From contig CALUXI010000001.1 in the NCBI GenBank assembly GCA_944324705.1, positions 115,027-179,026 of the forward strand: DNA of 64,000 nucleotides, in the 5' to 3' direction. Both the position numbers and the translations under genes were made by a program. Below, piece by piece: positions 15,848-23,999 of the stretch (position 1 is the stretch's first letter; each line of letters begins with the position of its first letter). The notes under the pieces are model-generated. The model made no database searches, was not told the origin of the DNA, and saw only the letters and a list, made by a program, of their open reading frames with translations. The stretch is from an uncultured Acholeplasmatales bacterium. GTDB taxonomy: Bacteria > Bacillota_I > Bacilli_A > Acholeplasmatales > Anaeroplasmataceae.

Positions 15848-17287
15848 TTAATTAGGTAGTGCTTTATCTTTTTTTCTCTTAATTATGTAATAAGTTACTG
15901 CCCCAATTACTACTAAAACTAAACAACTAATTAAAATTGAATTAATAATTAAACCTTTGTTGCCGTTAGTATCTACAACTTCTACTTTTAAATAACCATT
16001 GCTATATAAACCACTAGAATTATGAACTATTACATTTAAATAGTAAATACCAGCTAATTTGTTATTAAATTTAGTAGTATCAATACTTAAGTTATCATAA
16101 ACATTAGGATCTGAATCATCATTAATTACTACATAATCTTCAAAATTTATATTTTCTCCTACATTTATCTTAACATCTGTTGTTTTAATTTCGGGAGCTT
16201 TATCAGTCTTATAATTAACTTGTAAGATTTTAGTAGTTTCATTATTTTCTTTATCAACTAAAGAATAATATACGTTATAAGTTCCCACTTTTAATTCTAT
16301 TTCACTATAATCTATCTTTACTTCCTCAATTAAATTATCTAAACCATCATAAGCCTCAACTATGTAGTCACGATAAAACTCTAAATTTGGTTCCGTTTTA
16401 TAATCAACATCAATATGATCAGTTTTTAAATTAATAATTGGGGCTAATTTATCTACTACTCTAACTAAATATGTTTCACTAGTTTCATTGCCACTATAAT
16501 CACTAAATGTAAAAGATACTTCTGTTTCTCCTACTATATTTAAATTTACATCACTATATTTAATTGTATGACTTACATTACCATCTATACTATCACTGGC
16601 CTTAAAATAAGACATAAAAAACTCTTTTTCATCATCAACACTACCACGTTCTACCTCAATAACACCATCTTTACCTAAAAATGTAATAACCGGTCCTTCC
16701 CCATCTTCAATTTTAACCTTTAATTTATCTTCTTTCTTGTTCCCAGATGTATCTATTGCGGTTATCTTTACTTCATACTCTCCTTCTTCTTTATAATTTA
16801 CATTGCTATCATCAACAGTTACTTTAACATCTGGTAAATTATCTCTAACACTAAAATAACTATCATAAGTTACATCTTTGCTGTTTAAGGGCAAATTAAT
16901 TTCTTTTTTCAAAATAGTTATTGTTGGACTTATATCATCATAAACATGAAAAGTTATTAGTTGCTTATAATTCGCACAATTTCCTGGCCTATATTTAGTT
17001 TCATTAGCCTTATACCAAACCTTATAATCCCCGGGAACTGTAGTGTTAACATCTTTATAATAATATAACCAATCACCATTACGATCATAGATAATTGATG
17101 CATCATTTAAATATTCATTATTACGATATAATTTAGCTCGCGGGACATCATCATAACTATTAATACTATCATAAATTGGAATACTTACATAACTATTTTC
17201 CCATTCAAAACGCCAAGTTTCTGCTCTAACAAAATGACTTGTAAATAGAACTAAAGTAAGTACAACTAAGAATATATATTTTCTCAT
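15848..17287 (-). CDS. Secreted, membrane-anchored protein with Ig-like (DUF5011-type) repeats
   Basis: A 479-residue surface protein. It has a signal peptide (MRKYIFLVVLTLVLFTSHFVRA, given here by its ends MRKY...VRAE, cleaved near residue 22). Three or four beta-sandwich repeats follow, each starting with P-x-I and ending in a YxVxIxxxDxSGN-type strand pair, for example YEVKITAIDTSGNKKED and TYLVRVVDK. A transmembrane helix (about 448-470) and a short positive tail KRKKDK end it; no LPXTG motif is seen. Domains of this type act as spacers or adhesion modules in cell-surface proteins. Its start overlaps the stop of the upstream XRE-type regulator by 4 bases (ATGA), so the two are coupled. 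Confidence 0.8.
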   Translation of the reverse strand: MRKYIFLVVLTLVLFTSHFVRAETWRFEWENSYVSIPIYDSINSYDDVPRAKLYRNNEYLNDASIIYDRNGDWLYYYKDVNTTVPGDYKVWYKANETKYRPGNCANYKQLITFHVYDDISPTITILKKEINLPLNSKDVTYDSYFSVRDNLPDVKVTVDDSNVNYKEEGEYEVKITAIDTSGNKKEDKLKVKIEDGEGPVITFLGKDGVIEVERGSVDDEKEFFMSYFKASDSIDGNVSHTIKYSDVNLNIVGETEVSFTFSDYSGNETSETYLVRVVDKLAPIINLKTDHIDVDYKTEPNLEFYRDYIVEAYDGLDNLIEEVKIDYSEIELKVGTYNVYYSLVDKENNETTKILQVNYKTDKAPEIKTTDVKINVGENINFEDYVVINDDSDPNVYDNLSIDTTKFNNKLAGIYYLNVIVHNSSGLYSNGYLKVEVVDTNGNKGLIINSILISCLVLVVIGAVTYYIIKRKKDKALPN

Positions 17288-18468
17288 AATAACTCTACCA
17301 CCTTACTAACTTTAGCAAATTCTAAATACATTTTATAAAAATTTTTATATTTAGCAGGTCTTGCAATATCAAAAGCTATTTCATTTAAATAATATTTAGC
17401 ATAAATATATAAATCTTTATTAATTGCTTGCGAATAAGCTACATCAATCAAATAATTATAAGCTTCATCTAAATCATGTTTTTTATAATATAGATATTTT
17501 AATAAGATTTTAATTTCACTATTTAAAGTAGTTTTATCTATCTCTTCAATATTAAAATCAATTTGTTTTTTTAATAAATAAGCTAATCTAACAAAATCGT
17601 TTAATTTGCTTAAATCAATATTATTTAATTGCTTCTTATCATAAATCAAATTATATAAAACATCTAAATTAACTAAACAAAACTTATTAGCTATCTTAAT
17701 TTTAGTATTTAAAAACTCTACTTCATCATTTTGAGCTAAATAATATAAACATAAATTATAATGAATATTATCTAAATTTAAGTTTTCACCATATAAATTC
17801 TTTTCTTCTAATATTAATCTATAATATTTATAAGTATTTCTACTACCTATTTTAGCTGTTATTTTAAATAATGTTTCTAAGATTAAAGGTCTAAAATATT
17901 TAATATCATAATTAAAATCTAAAGCTAATTTTAAATAATCTGCCCCTTCAACATAATCATGAACTAAATATTTATAAATACCATAAAACCCGGCAAAAAT
18001 CATTAAATCTAAATCATTTAAAGAACTAATTAAACGCCATATTTTACTAATTGATTTACTTGCTTCACTTAAGTTATTATTTGTTAAACTAAAAATTAAT
18101 CTTATTATTTCCGTTCTATAATTATCTAGACCTTCTAACTTTTCATAATATTCCTTTTCTTTGTTTATATCCTTAAAATAATGTAATTTAACTGCTTCAA
18201 TTAAGATATCTTTACTATTTAATAAGTAATCAATTTTATCTTCTGAAATATTAACCTTTTTACATATTTCTTTTAAATATTTACTACTAGGTTTAACTTG
18301 ATTACGTTCAATCTTACAAATATATGAAGGACTACAACCTGTACTTGAAACACTTTGTAATGTTAATGATAATGCTAATCGATGTCTTTTTATTTCAGCT
18401 CCTATCGTTTCATAAGTAACTTTATCTTCCTCAAATCTTCTTTTTATTTCTTCTTTTAAATTTGCCAT
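17284..18468 (-). CDS. XRE-family regulator with TPR-like C-terminal region
   Basis: A 394-residue protein. Residues about 16-70 are a Cro/C1 helix-turn-helix (IGAEIKRHRLALSLTLQSVS, then SPSYICKIERNQVKPS). The remaining 320 residues are all-helical with repeated aromatic/Leu patterns like the TPR repeats of RRNPP peptide-sensing regulators (PlcR, Rgg). I chose the ATG at 18468, 6 bases after AAAGGTG; two more upstream starts have no usable ribosome site. It overlaps the surface-protein gene by 4 bases and probably controls it. Whether it senses a peptide is inference; no small peptide gene was recognised next to it. Confidence 0.75.
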   Translation of the reverse strand: MANLKEEIKRRFEEDKVTYETIGAEIKRHRLALSLTLQSVSSTGCSPSYICKIERNQVKPSSKYLKEICKKVNISEDKIDYLLNSKDILIEAVKLHYFKDINKEKEYYEKLEGLDNYRTEIIRLIFSLTNNNLSEASKSISKIWRLISSLNDLDLMIFAGFYGIYKYLVHDYVEGADYLKLALDFNYDIKYFRPLILETLFKITAKIGSRNTYKYYRLILEEKNLYGENLNLDNIHYNLCLYYLAQNDEVEFLNTKIKIANKFCLVNLDVLYNLIYDKKQLNNIDLSKLNDFVRLAYLLKKQIDFNIEEIDKTTLNSEIKILLKYLYYKKHDLDEAYNYLIDVAYSQAINKDLYIYAKYYLNEIAFDIARPAKYKNFYKMYLEFAKVSKVVELL

Positions 18469-18520
18469 CTTCATCACCTTTCGTTATATATATACCCAAA
18501 AATGATGATTTTTTTAAGCC

Positions 18521-18541
18521 AATATGCTTTATTAGCATATT
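18521..18541. promoter_or_regulatory. Inverted repeat upstream of the XRE regulator
   Basis: AATATGC (18521-18527) and GCATATT (18535-18541) form a perfect 7-bp inverted repeat with a 7-base spacer, between the copA terminator and the XRE gene. It could be an autoregulatory operator. Confidence 0.4.
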
Positions 18542-18547
18542 TTATAG

Positions 18548-18578
18548 AAAAAAATAAGGGACTGCACGCAATCCCTTA
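18548..18578 (-). terminator. Terminator of the csoR-copA operon
   Basis: TAAGGGA (18555-18561) and TCCCTTA (18572-18578) form a stem with a 10-base loop, followed on the minus strand by TTTTTTT. It lies just after the copA stop. Confidence 0.8.
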
Positions 18579-18582
18579 CTTA

Positions 18583-18783
18583 TTAATTAGCACTATAACC
18601 AGCATCTACAACTGCTTTGATAAGTTTATCTTTACTAACTTTATCACTACATGTTACAACAGCTTCTTTATTTTCTAAAGAAACATCTGCAGTTTTTACC
18701 CCTTTAACACTTAAAAGGGCATCTTTTACATGTTTTACACAATGCATACAACTCATACCTTCAACATTTAATTTGTATTCCAT
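18583..18783 (-). CDS. Possible independently translated CopZ-like chaperone within copA
   Basis: The last 66 codons of copA start with ATG at 18783 and encode a complete ferredoxin-like heavy-metal domain with MSCMHC. AAAGGAGGAAG (18802-18792) precedes that ATG at a spacing of 11 bases from AGGAGG, slightly long but plausible. This looks like an ancestral copA-copZ gene pair fused by loss of the copA stop, with the copZ start retained. Production of free chaperone is inference. Confidence 0.45.
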   Translation of the reverse strand: MEYKLNVEGMSCMHCVKHVKDALLSVKGVKTADVSLENKEAVVTCSDKVSKDKLIKAVVDAGYSAN

Positions 18784-21021
18784 AATTACATCTTCCTCCT
18801 TTCTTTTTACATTTACTTTAAATAAGTTAATCGTCAAAGCATTTAATACAACAAAAACACTAGAAAATGACATACATAATGAGGCTATCATAGGATTTAA
18901 TTTTATACCATAACTAGCATAAAAGATACCGGCCGCTAAAAATATACCAATAACATTATAAATAAAGGCCCAAAATAGATTTAATTTAATAGTTAACATT
19001 ATTCTTTTTGATAATTTTATAACATTATAAACATCAAATAAATCGTTTCTAACTAAAATAATATCTGCACTATTAATAGCTACATCAGAGCCACTACCAA
19101 TAGCAATACCCAAGTCAGCTTGAGCAAGTGACGGGGCATCATTTACACCATCACCTACCATAGCTACTAAATGTTTCTTATCTATTTTTTGTTTTTTAAT
19201 AACCTCTAATTTATCTTGCGGTAAAACATCAGATATAACATTAGTTATTCCTACTTCTTTAGCTATAGCATTAGCTGTATTAGCATTATCACCGGTTAAC
19301 ATTATAACATCAATTTTTTCTTTCTTTAAGTAACTAATAGCTTTAACACTATTTTCCTTTATTTCATCTTTACAAGCTACTATACCTAAAACTTCATTAT
19401 CAGTCATAATGATTAAAGGTGTTTTAGCACTTGAGGCTAACTTAGCTAATTCATCTTCTATTTCCTTTTGATATAAATTTAAATTCTTTAATAATACTAA
19501 ATTACCTACATAATAATTTTTATTATCAATACTACCAACTATACCTTGTCCAGGAATAGTCTTAAAACCACTAACATCTAATAAATTTGCCTTATTATTT
19601 TTAGCATAACTAATAATAGCTTTAGCTAATGGGTGTTTTGAATTATTTTCTAAGCTATATAAAATATCTAAAGTTTCTTTGCTACCAGTAAAATCTGTAA
19701 CTTGAGGTAAACCATTTGTAATAGTACCTGTCTTATCAAAAATAACTTTTTTAATATGACCAGCATTTTCTAAAACACTAGCGTTCTTAATTAAAAGACC
19801 ATTTCGAGCCCCTTTACCTGTTCCTACCATAATAGCTACTGGAGTAGCTAAACCAAGGGCACAAGGACAGGCAATAACTAAGACACTAATCGCAAAATTA
19901 AATGAAGTTGCAAAATCATATCTTAAACTTAAAAAAGTAATTAAAACAATTATACTAATAACAATTATTGTTGGAACAAAAATTAAAGATACTTTATCTA
20001 CTAACTTAGAAATTTGAGCCTTTGATTCACTGGCTTCTTCAACTAATTTTATTATTTGCCAAATCGAACTATTTTCTCCTACCTTAGTAGCTTTTGCCTT
20101 AACTACGCCACTTTCTAGGGTACTAGATGCATATATATTATCATTTATAGTTTTCTCTTTTGCTAAACTTTCACCAGTTATATTAGCCTCATTAAAAGAA
20201 GCATCACCTTCAATAATTATAGCATCACAAGGAACATTTTCTCCTTCTCTAATAATTACTATATCTCCAGTTAAAACTTCACTAGCTTTAATTCTAACCT
20301 CTTCATTATTTCTTAAAACTGTAGCTTCTTGTGGAACTAAACTCATTAATTCTTCTATAGCCTTAGTTGTCTTTTTCTTAGATAAACCTTCTAAATATTT
20401 ACCTAAAGATACTAAAGTTAAAATCATAGCTGCCGATTCAAAATATAAATTATGCCTATATTCGCTAACTAAATCTAAATTATTAATACTGTAACCATAG
20501 CCTATCATATATATAGCATAAATACCATAAACTAAAGCTGCCGTACTACCTAGAGCTATTAAAGTATCCATATTTGGACCTTTAAATAATTTTTTAAAGC
20601 CACTTATAAAATAATTTCTATAAATTAAAATACTTGGAATAGTTAATAATAATTGTGTAATCGCAAAACTAGAAGCATTATCTGAAATAAAACCTGGTAA
20701 AGGTAAATTAATCATATGTCCCATTGAAACATACATCAATAATATTAAAAAAACAAAAGCTATAATTAATTTTCTTAAACTATGATCACTTTCAACTACT
20801 TCATCTTTCTTACCTTCAGCAATAGCTTTATATCCAGCCTTAGATACAGCTTTTTCTATATCATTAATACTACAAGTATTTTCATCGAATGTAACATCCA
20901 TATTGTTAGCCAATAAATTAACATTACATTCATTGACTCCCTTAACTTTTGTTACTGCTTTTAAAACATGAGATTGACAAGCAGCACATGTCATTCCTTT
21001 AACCGCAAACTTCTGTTTCAT
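18583..21021 (-). CDS. copA: Copper-exporting P1B ATPase with a fused C-terminal CopZ-like domain
   Basis: An 812-residue Cu(I) pump. Order: an N-terminal heavy-metal domain with GMTCAAC (9-15), membrane helices, the actuator TGES, the CPC membrane motif in ACPCALGLATP, the phosphorylation site DKTGTITNG, an HP motif (SKHPLAKA), and GDGVNDAP. After the last helix pair, where CopA proteins usually stop, a short KVNVKRKEEDVI linker leads into a second metal-binding domain (747-812) with GMSCMHC, as long as a free CopZ chaperone. Its first methionine is preceded by an AGGAGG on the mRNA, so a separate 66-residue chaperone may also be made. It is coupled to csoR by a 4-base ATGA overlap. Confidence 0.95.
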   Translation of the reverse strand: MKQKFAVKGMTCAACQSHVLKAVTKVKGVNECNVNLLANNMDVTFDENTCSINDIEKAVSKAGYKAIAEGKKDEVVESDHSLRKLIIAFVFLILLMYVSMGHMINLPLPGFISDNASSFAITQLLLTIPSILIYRNYFISGFKKLFKGPNMDTLIALGSTAALVYGIYAIYMIGYGYSINNLDLVSEYRHNLYFESAAMILTLVSLGKYLEGLSKKKTTKAIEELMSLVPQEATVLRNNEEVRIKASEVLTGDIVIIREGENVPCDAIIIEGDASFNEANITGESLAKEKTINDNIYASSTLESGVVKAKATKVGENSSIWQIIKLVEEASESKAQISKLVDKVSLIFVPTIIVISIIVLITFLSLRYDFATSFNFAISVLVIACPCALGLATPVAIMVGTGKGARNGLLIKNASVLENAGHIKKVIFDKTGTITNGLPQVTDFTGSKETLDILYSLENNSKHPLAKAIISYAKNNKANLLDVSGFKTIPGQGIVGSIDNKNYYVGNLVLLKNLNLYQKEIEDELAKLASSAKTPLIIMTDNEVLGIVACKDEIKENSVKAISYLKKEKIDVIMLTGDNANTANAIAKEVGITNVISDVLPQDKLEVIKKQKIDKKHLVAMVGDGVNDAPSLAQADLGIAIGSGSDVAINSADIILVRNDLFDVYNVIKLSKRIMLTIKLNLFWAFIYNVIGIFLAAGIFYASYGIKLNPMIASLCMSFSSVFVVLNALTINLFKVNVKRKEEDVIMEYKLNVEGMSCMHCVKHVKDALLSVKGVKTADVSLENKEAVVTCSDKVSKDKLIKAVVDAGYSAN

Positions 21022-21293
21022 ATTTCCCTCTTAAGAATTTCATCAATTTCATCTATAACACTTAAATCTCCCTTTTTAATTTTATTTAATAAACAATGAC
21101 GTAAATGTTCTTCTAAAATATCATTAGATAAATTTTTTAAAGAATTAATAACCGCTCGCATTTGAATTAAAACATCATTACAATATCTATCTTCTTCAAT
21201 CATGTTTTTTATACCATTAATTTGCCCATTAATTCTATTTAATCTACTAATAATTTTCCTTTTACTTTCTTCACTTCTAATTGTTTTTTCCAT
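21018..21293 (-). CDS. csoR: Copper-sensing transcriptional repressor CsoR
   Basis: A 91-residue DUF156 repressor, all-helical. The Cu(I) ligand set Cys38-His63-Cys67 is complete and has the same spacing as Mycobacterium CsoR (Cys36, His61, Cys65). Copper binding releases it from DNA and allows copA expression. I chose the ATG at 21293, preceded by GAGGTG; a GTG three codons upstream overlaps that site. The gene lies under a promoter that overlaps a likely CsoR box and is coupled to copA by the ATGA overlap. Confidence 0.93.
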   Translation of the reverse strand: MEKTIRSEESKRKIISRLNRINGQINGIKNMIEEDRYCNDVLIQMRAVINSLKNLSNDILEEHLRHCLLNKIKKGDLSVIDEIDEILKREI

Positions 21294-21313
21294 CCTTATC
21301 ACCTCTTGGCCTT

Positions 21314-21342
21314 ATTATATACTATATGGGGGTATAAGTAAA
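21314..21342 (-). promoter_or_regulatory. csoR-copA promoter with CsoR operator
   Basis: TTTACT (21342-21337), 17 bases, TATAAT (21319-21314). Between and over them lies TATACTATATGGGGGTATA (21318-21336), with TATAC/GTATA arms and a G/C run like known CsoR boxes (for example those upstream of Bacillus copZA). Repressor binding would block the promoter. Confidence 0.7.
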
Positions 21343-21372
21343 TTAGTTTGCTTAGAAAAAATAATCAAACTA

Positions 21373-21400
21373 AAAAGATCATTACTTTTCCGTAATGACC
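21373..21400 (-). terminator. Terminator of the small membrane protein gene
   Basis: GATCATTAC (21378-21386) pairs with GTAATGACC (21392-21400) with one G-U pair; on the minus strand TTTTTAG follows. Confidence 0.7.
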
Positions 21401-21414
21401 TTAATTTAATAAAA

Positions 21415-21597
21415 CTAATTATCTTTATTCTTTTTTGACACTTCATATAATAATAGACTGCCATAAACTGCTATTTCTAAAAATATTGCTGGTAAAAATA
21501 GCGACATATTTTTTCCGTAATTAAAATTACTTAAAACTATAAATAATATAAAATCAATTATAAAAAATATTAAAAATGTTATACCTGCTACTTTCAT
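21415..21597 (-). CDS. Small two-helix membrane protein, unknown
   Basis: A 60-residue protein with two hydrophobic helices (about 4-24 and 33-53) and a charged tail, VSKKNKDN. It has no family motif that I recognise. The gene sits 17 bases after cinA on the same strand, with AAGAGA upstream of its ATG and a terminator 15 bases past its stop, so it is likely the last gene of the dnaD-nth-cinA operon. The short length makes a false call possible, but the operon position and terminator support it. Confidence 0.5.
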   Translation of the reverse strand: MKVAGITFLIFFIIDFILFIVLSNFNYGKNMSLFLPAIFLEIAVYGSLLLYEVSKKNKDN

Positions 21598-21634
21598 TTT
21601 TTAAACATCTCTTTTCTATATTGTATACCATTTA

Positions 21635-22102
21635 CTATACTTTAAGCAATTCATATAACTTATTAAAAATAAATTCAACCGATTTGTTTCTAACTTCATT
21701 ACGGCTAGCATTATTAAAATGAGCTGTATAAGTATATGTTTTACCATTAATATAAATGCCAAAACAAATAGTTCCGACTGGTTTATTAGGAGTACCACCA
21801 CCAGGACCAGCAATACCTGATGTAGCTAAACCAACTTCCGACTTAGCCATTTCAGCAATCCCTCTAGCCATTTGGTCAGTTACAACTTCACTGACAACAC
21901 CATATTTTTGTATATCCTCTTCTTTAACTCCTAAATATTTAATTTTAGCTGTATTAGCATATGTAACTAAACTTAAATCTAAAATTTCTGACACTCCAGG
22001 AACTTCAACAAGTTTTGCACAAACTAAACCGCCTGTACAAGATTCAGCACAAGCAATATGATATTTCTTTTCTATTAATAAATTAACTATTTCTGTAATC
22101 AA
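21635..22102 (-). CDS. CinA C-terminal-type nicotinamide-nucleotide amidohydrolase
   Basis: A 156-residue stand-alone CinA C-terminal domain (PncC). This deamidates NMN to NaMN, a pyridine-nucleotide salvage step. The family motifs AESCTGG, SLVTYAN, VVSEVV and TSGIAGPGGGTP are intact. I propose the TTG at 22102, overlapping the nth stop (TTGA), because AAGGTG lies 5 bases upstream; a TTG at 22117 is the alternative and would add five residues. The N-terminal MoCF-like domain of full CinA is absent. With nadD and nadE elsewhere in the window it fits an NAD recycling role. Confidence 0.9.
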   Translation of the reverse strand: MITEIVNLLIEKKYHIACAESCTGGLVCAKLVEVPGVSEILDLSLVTYANTAKIKYLGVKEEDIQKYGVVSEVVTDQMARGIAEMAKSEVGLATSGIAGPGGGTPNKPVGTICFGIYINGKTYTYTAHFNNASRNEVRNKSVEFIFNKLYELLKV

Positions 22103-22725
22103 TTTTTCACCTTGCAATACTCTTTTAATTTACATTCTTCACATTTAGGATTTATAGCTTTACAAACATTTCTACCATACAATATTAATAAATGATGAGC
22201 ATTAATCCAACTTTCTTTAGCAATGTATTTCATTAATTTTTCTTCAATAATCGCTAAACTATCCGTTTTTTTAGCAAACCCTAATCTTATTGCTAGTCTT
22301 TTAACATGAGTATCTACAGGGATTGTCGGAATATTAAAACCTAATGCTAAAACAACATTAGCTGTCTTAGGGCCTACCCCACTTAAACTCATTAAATCTA
22401 TCTTATTATTAGGAACTTTGCCATCATATTTAGTAACTAAATCTTTAGCCATATTTATTATATTATTGGCTTTATTATATGCTAAACCTAATGATTTAAT
22501 TATTGTTAAAACATCACTAAAATTAGCATCCGCTAATAAATAAGGATTAGGATATCTTTTAAATAAATTAGGTGTAACTTCATTTACTCTAATATCAGTA
22601 GTTTGAGCTGATAAAATAACTGCTACTAATAATTCATAATTATTATGATAATTTAAAAATGATTCATAATGAGGATATATTTCACTTAATATATCAATTA
22701 TTTCTTTTGCTTTTATCTTATCCAT
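22099..22725 (-). CDS. nth: Endonuclease III
   Basis: A 208-residue base-excision repair glycosylase/AP lyase for oxidised pyrimidines. The helix-hairpin-helix has the catalytic lysine in LSGVGPKTANVVL, and the catalytic aspartate is in VDTHVKRLA. The C-terminal iron-sulfur cluster is complete: Cys-x6-Cys-x2-Cys-x5-Cys in CKAINPKCEECKLKEYC. It overlaps dnaD by 8 bases and follows it as in Bacillus. Confidence 0.97.
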   Translation of the reverse strand: MDKIKAKEIIDILSEIYPHYESFLNYHNNYELLVAVILSAQTTDIRVNEVTPNLFKRYPNPYLLADANFSDVLTIIKSLGLAYNKANNIINMAKDLVTKYDGKVPNNKIDLMSLSGVGPKTANVVLALGFNIPTIPVDTHVKRLAIRLGFAKKTDSLAIIEEKLMKYIAKESWINAHHLLILYGRNVCKAINPKCEECKLKEYCKVKN

Positions 22726-23323
22726 TTTGTTTCCTAAAAAAAGCCATCAATTCTTGAATAGCTGGATTTATTGTTTCCTCTTCTTTTACTTGTTTTTTCT
22801 CAATATATTTAATTATATTTCTAACTGTAACATCTAATTTAGCTTTTTCTAAATAAGAAATAGTTTCATTAAAATCATTATAATCATATTTATCTAATAC
22901 AATTAAATTATTAATATTATCATAATCACTAGCACTTAATATTTTTTTACTTTTTCTTTCAATTAGAGTAAAGATTTTTTTATTAGTATCATCTAATTCT
23001 TCATCCTTATAAAAGTCTTCTATCTTTTTTAGTAAAGGAATAAAGCTAATTTGTTCTTCTAAACCATTAGTACCTGAAACTAATGAAACATTATAAAAAG
23101 AATTTTCTAATAAGTTAGTTAAAGAATTATTAATTTCATTTTTGTGTAAATTTAAAGTATTAACTAAATTATCGACATCTATTATCTTAATATTTTTAAA
23201 ATAATTATCTATTAAATAAATTAATATTAAAGCATCATTAGGTGTCAATCCTAGAACTTTTGAATTATCTAAAATAAATTTTTTATAATCAAAATAACCA
23301 GCTAAAAATATTTTTTCAAACAC
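22718..23323 (-). CDS. dnaD: DnaD-family replication initiation protein
   Basis: A 201-residue protein with an N-terminal winged-helix-like domain (about 1-95; LGLTPNDALILIYLIDNY) and a C-terminal DnaB2-type helical domain (115-180). The end, NPAIQELMAFFRKQNG, is the YxxxIxxxW-like tail segment in reduced form. DnaD helps load the replicative helicase at oriC and at restarted forks. The dnaD-nth adjacency is conserved in Firmicutes and supports the call, since DnaD sequence similarity is weak by eye. Confidence 0.8.
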   Translation of the reverse strand: MFEKIFLAGYFDYKKFILDNSKVLGLTPNDALILIYLIDNYFKNIKIIDVDNLVNTLNLHKNEINNSLTNLLENSFYNVSLVSGTNGLEEQISFIPLLKKIEDFYKDEELDDTNKKIFTLIERKSKKILSASDYDNINNLIVLDKYDYNDFNETISYLEKAKLDVTVRNIIKYIEKKQVKEEETINPAIQELMAFFRKQNG

Positions 23324-23333
23324 TTTAAATCAC

Positions 23334-23999
23334 CTACTTAGCACGCTTTAAAAGAGCTTCTTTAGCCGCCTTTTGTTCCGCTTCTTTTTTAGTTTTACCT
23401 ACACCTTCACCATAAATTAAACCATCAACATAAACTACAGCCTCAAATAACTTATCATTAGCAGGTCCGCTTTCTTTAACTATTTCATAATGAATATTGC
23501 GTTTTTCTGATTGCATTTCTTCTTGAAAAATAGATTTATAATCTTTAATATTTAATACTTCATTTAAATGAGGTAATACTATTTTTTCAAAAACCCCATA
23601 TACTTTATTAAAACCATAGGTCACATATATTGCTCCTAAAACAGCTTCAAAAGCATCGGCAATAATAGCCTGATTATATCTACCACCAGTTTTTTCTTCA
23701 CCATTGCCAAGCAATAGATATGAATTTAATTCAATATGTTTAGCATAAATAGCTAAAGCTTCTTCTCTTACAGCTTGAGCCCTCTTTTGGGTTAAAACTC
23801 CTTCTTGAAAACTGTAGTTATAATATAAATATGTTGACATACATAGTTCAAGTACGGCATCACCTAAATACTCTAATCTTTCATTAAATTCACAATGATG
23901 TTCATTTCCATATGATGAGTGAGTTAAAGCAACTGTTAAGGCCGGCTTAATTTTGTCAAAATCTACACCTAAAATATCACATAATTTAGTTAGATTCAT
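23334..23999 (-). CDS. rnc: Ribonuclease III
   Basis: A 221-residue double-strand-specific RNase for rRNA and mRNA maturation. The catalytic signature NERLEYLGDAVLEL is present, with the second acidic pair in ADAFEAVLGAIY. The C-terminal dsRNA-binding domain (about 155-221) ends with GKTKKEAEQKAAKEAL. The ATG at 23999 lies inside the end of plsX (14-base overlap), with GAGGAAG as its ribosome site. acpP, normally between plsX and rnc, is absent. Confidence 0.97.
   Translation of the reverse strand: MNLTKLCDILGVDFDKIKPALTVALTHSSYGNEHHCEFNERLEYLGDAVLELCMSTYLYYNYSFQEGVLTQKRAQAVREEALAIYAKHIELNSYLLLGNGEEKTGGRYNQAIIADAFEAVLGAIYVTYGFNKVYGVFEKIVLPHLNEVLNIKDYKSIFQEEMQSEKRNIHYEIVKESGPANDKLFEAVVYVDGLIYGEGVGKTKKEAEQKAAKEALLKRAK

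Noticed and set aside
21616..21813. Minus-strand 65-codon frame over cinA
   Set aside because: Out-of-frame shadow of a clearly conserved gene.
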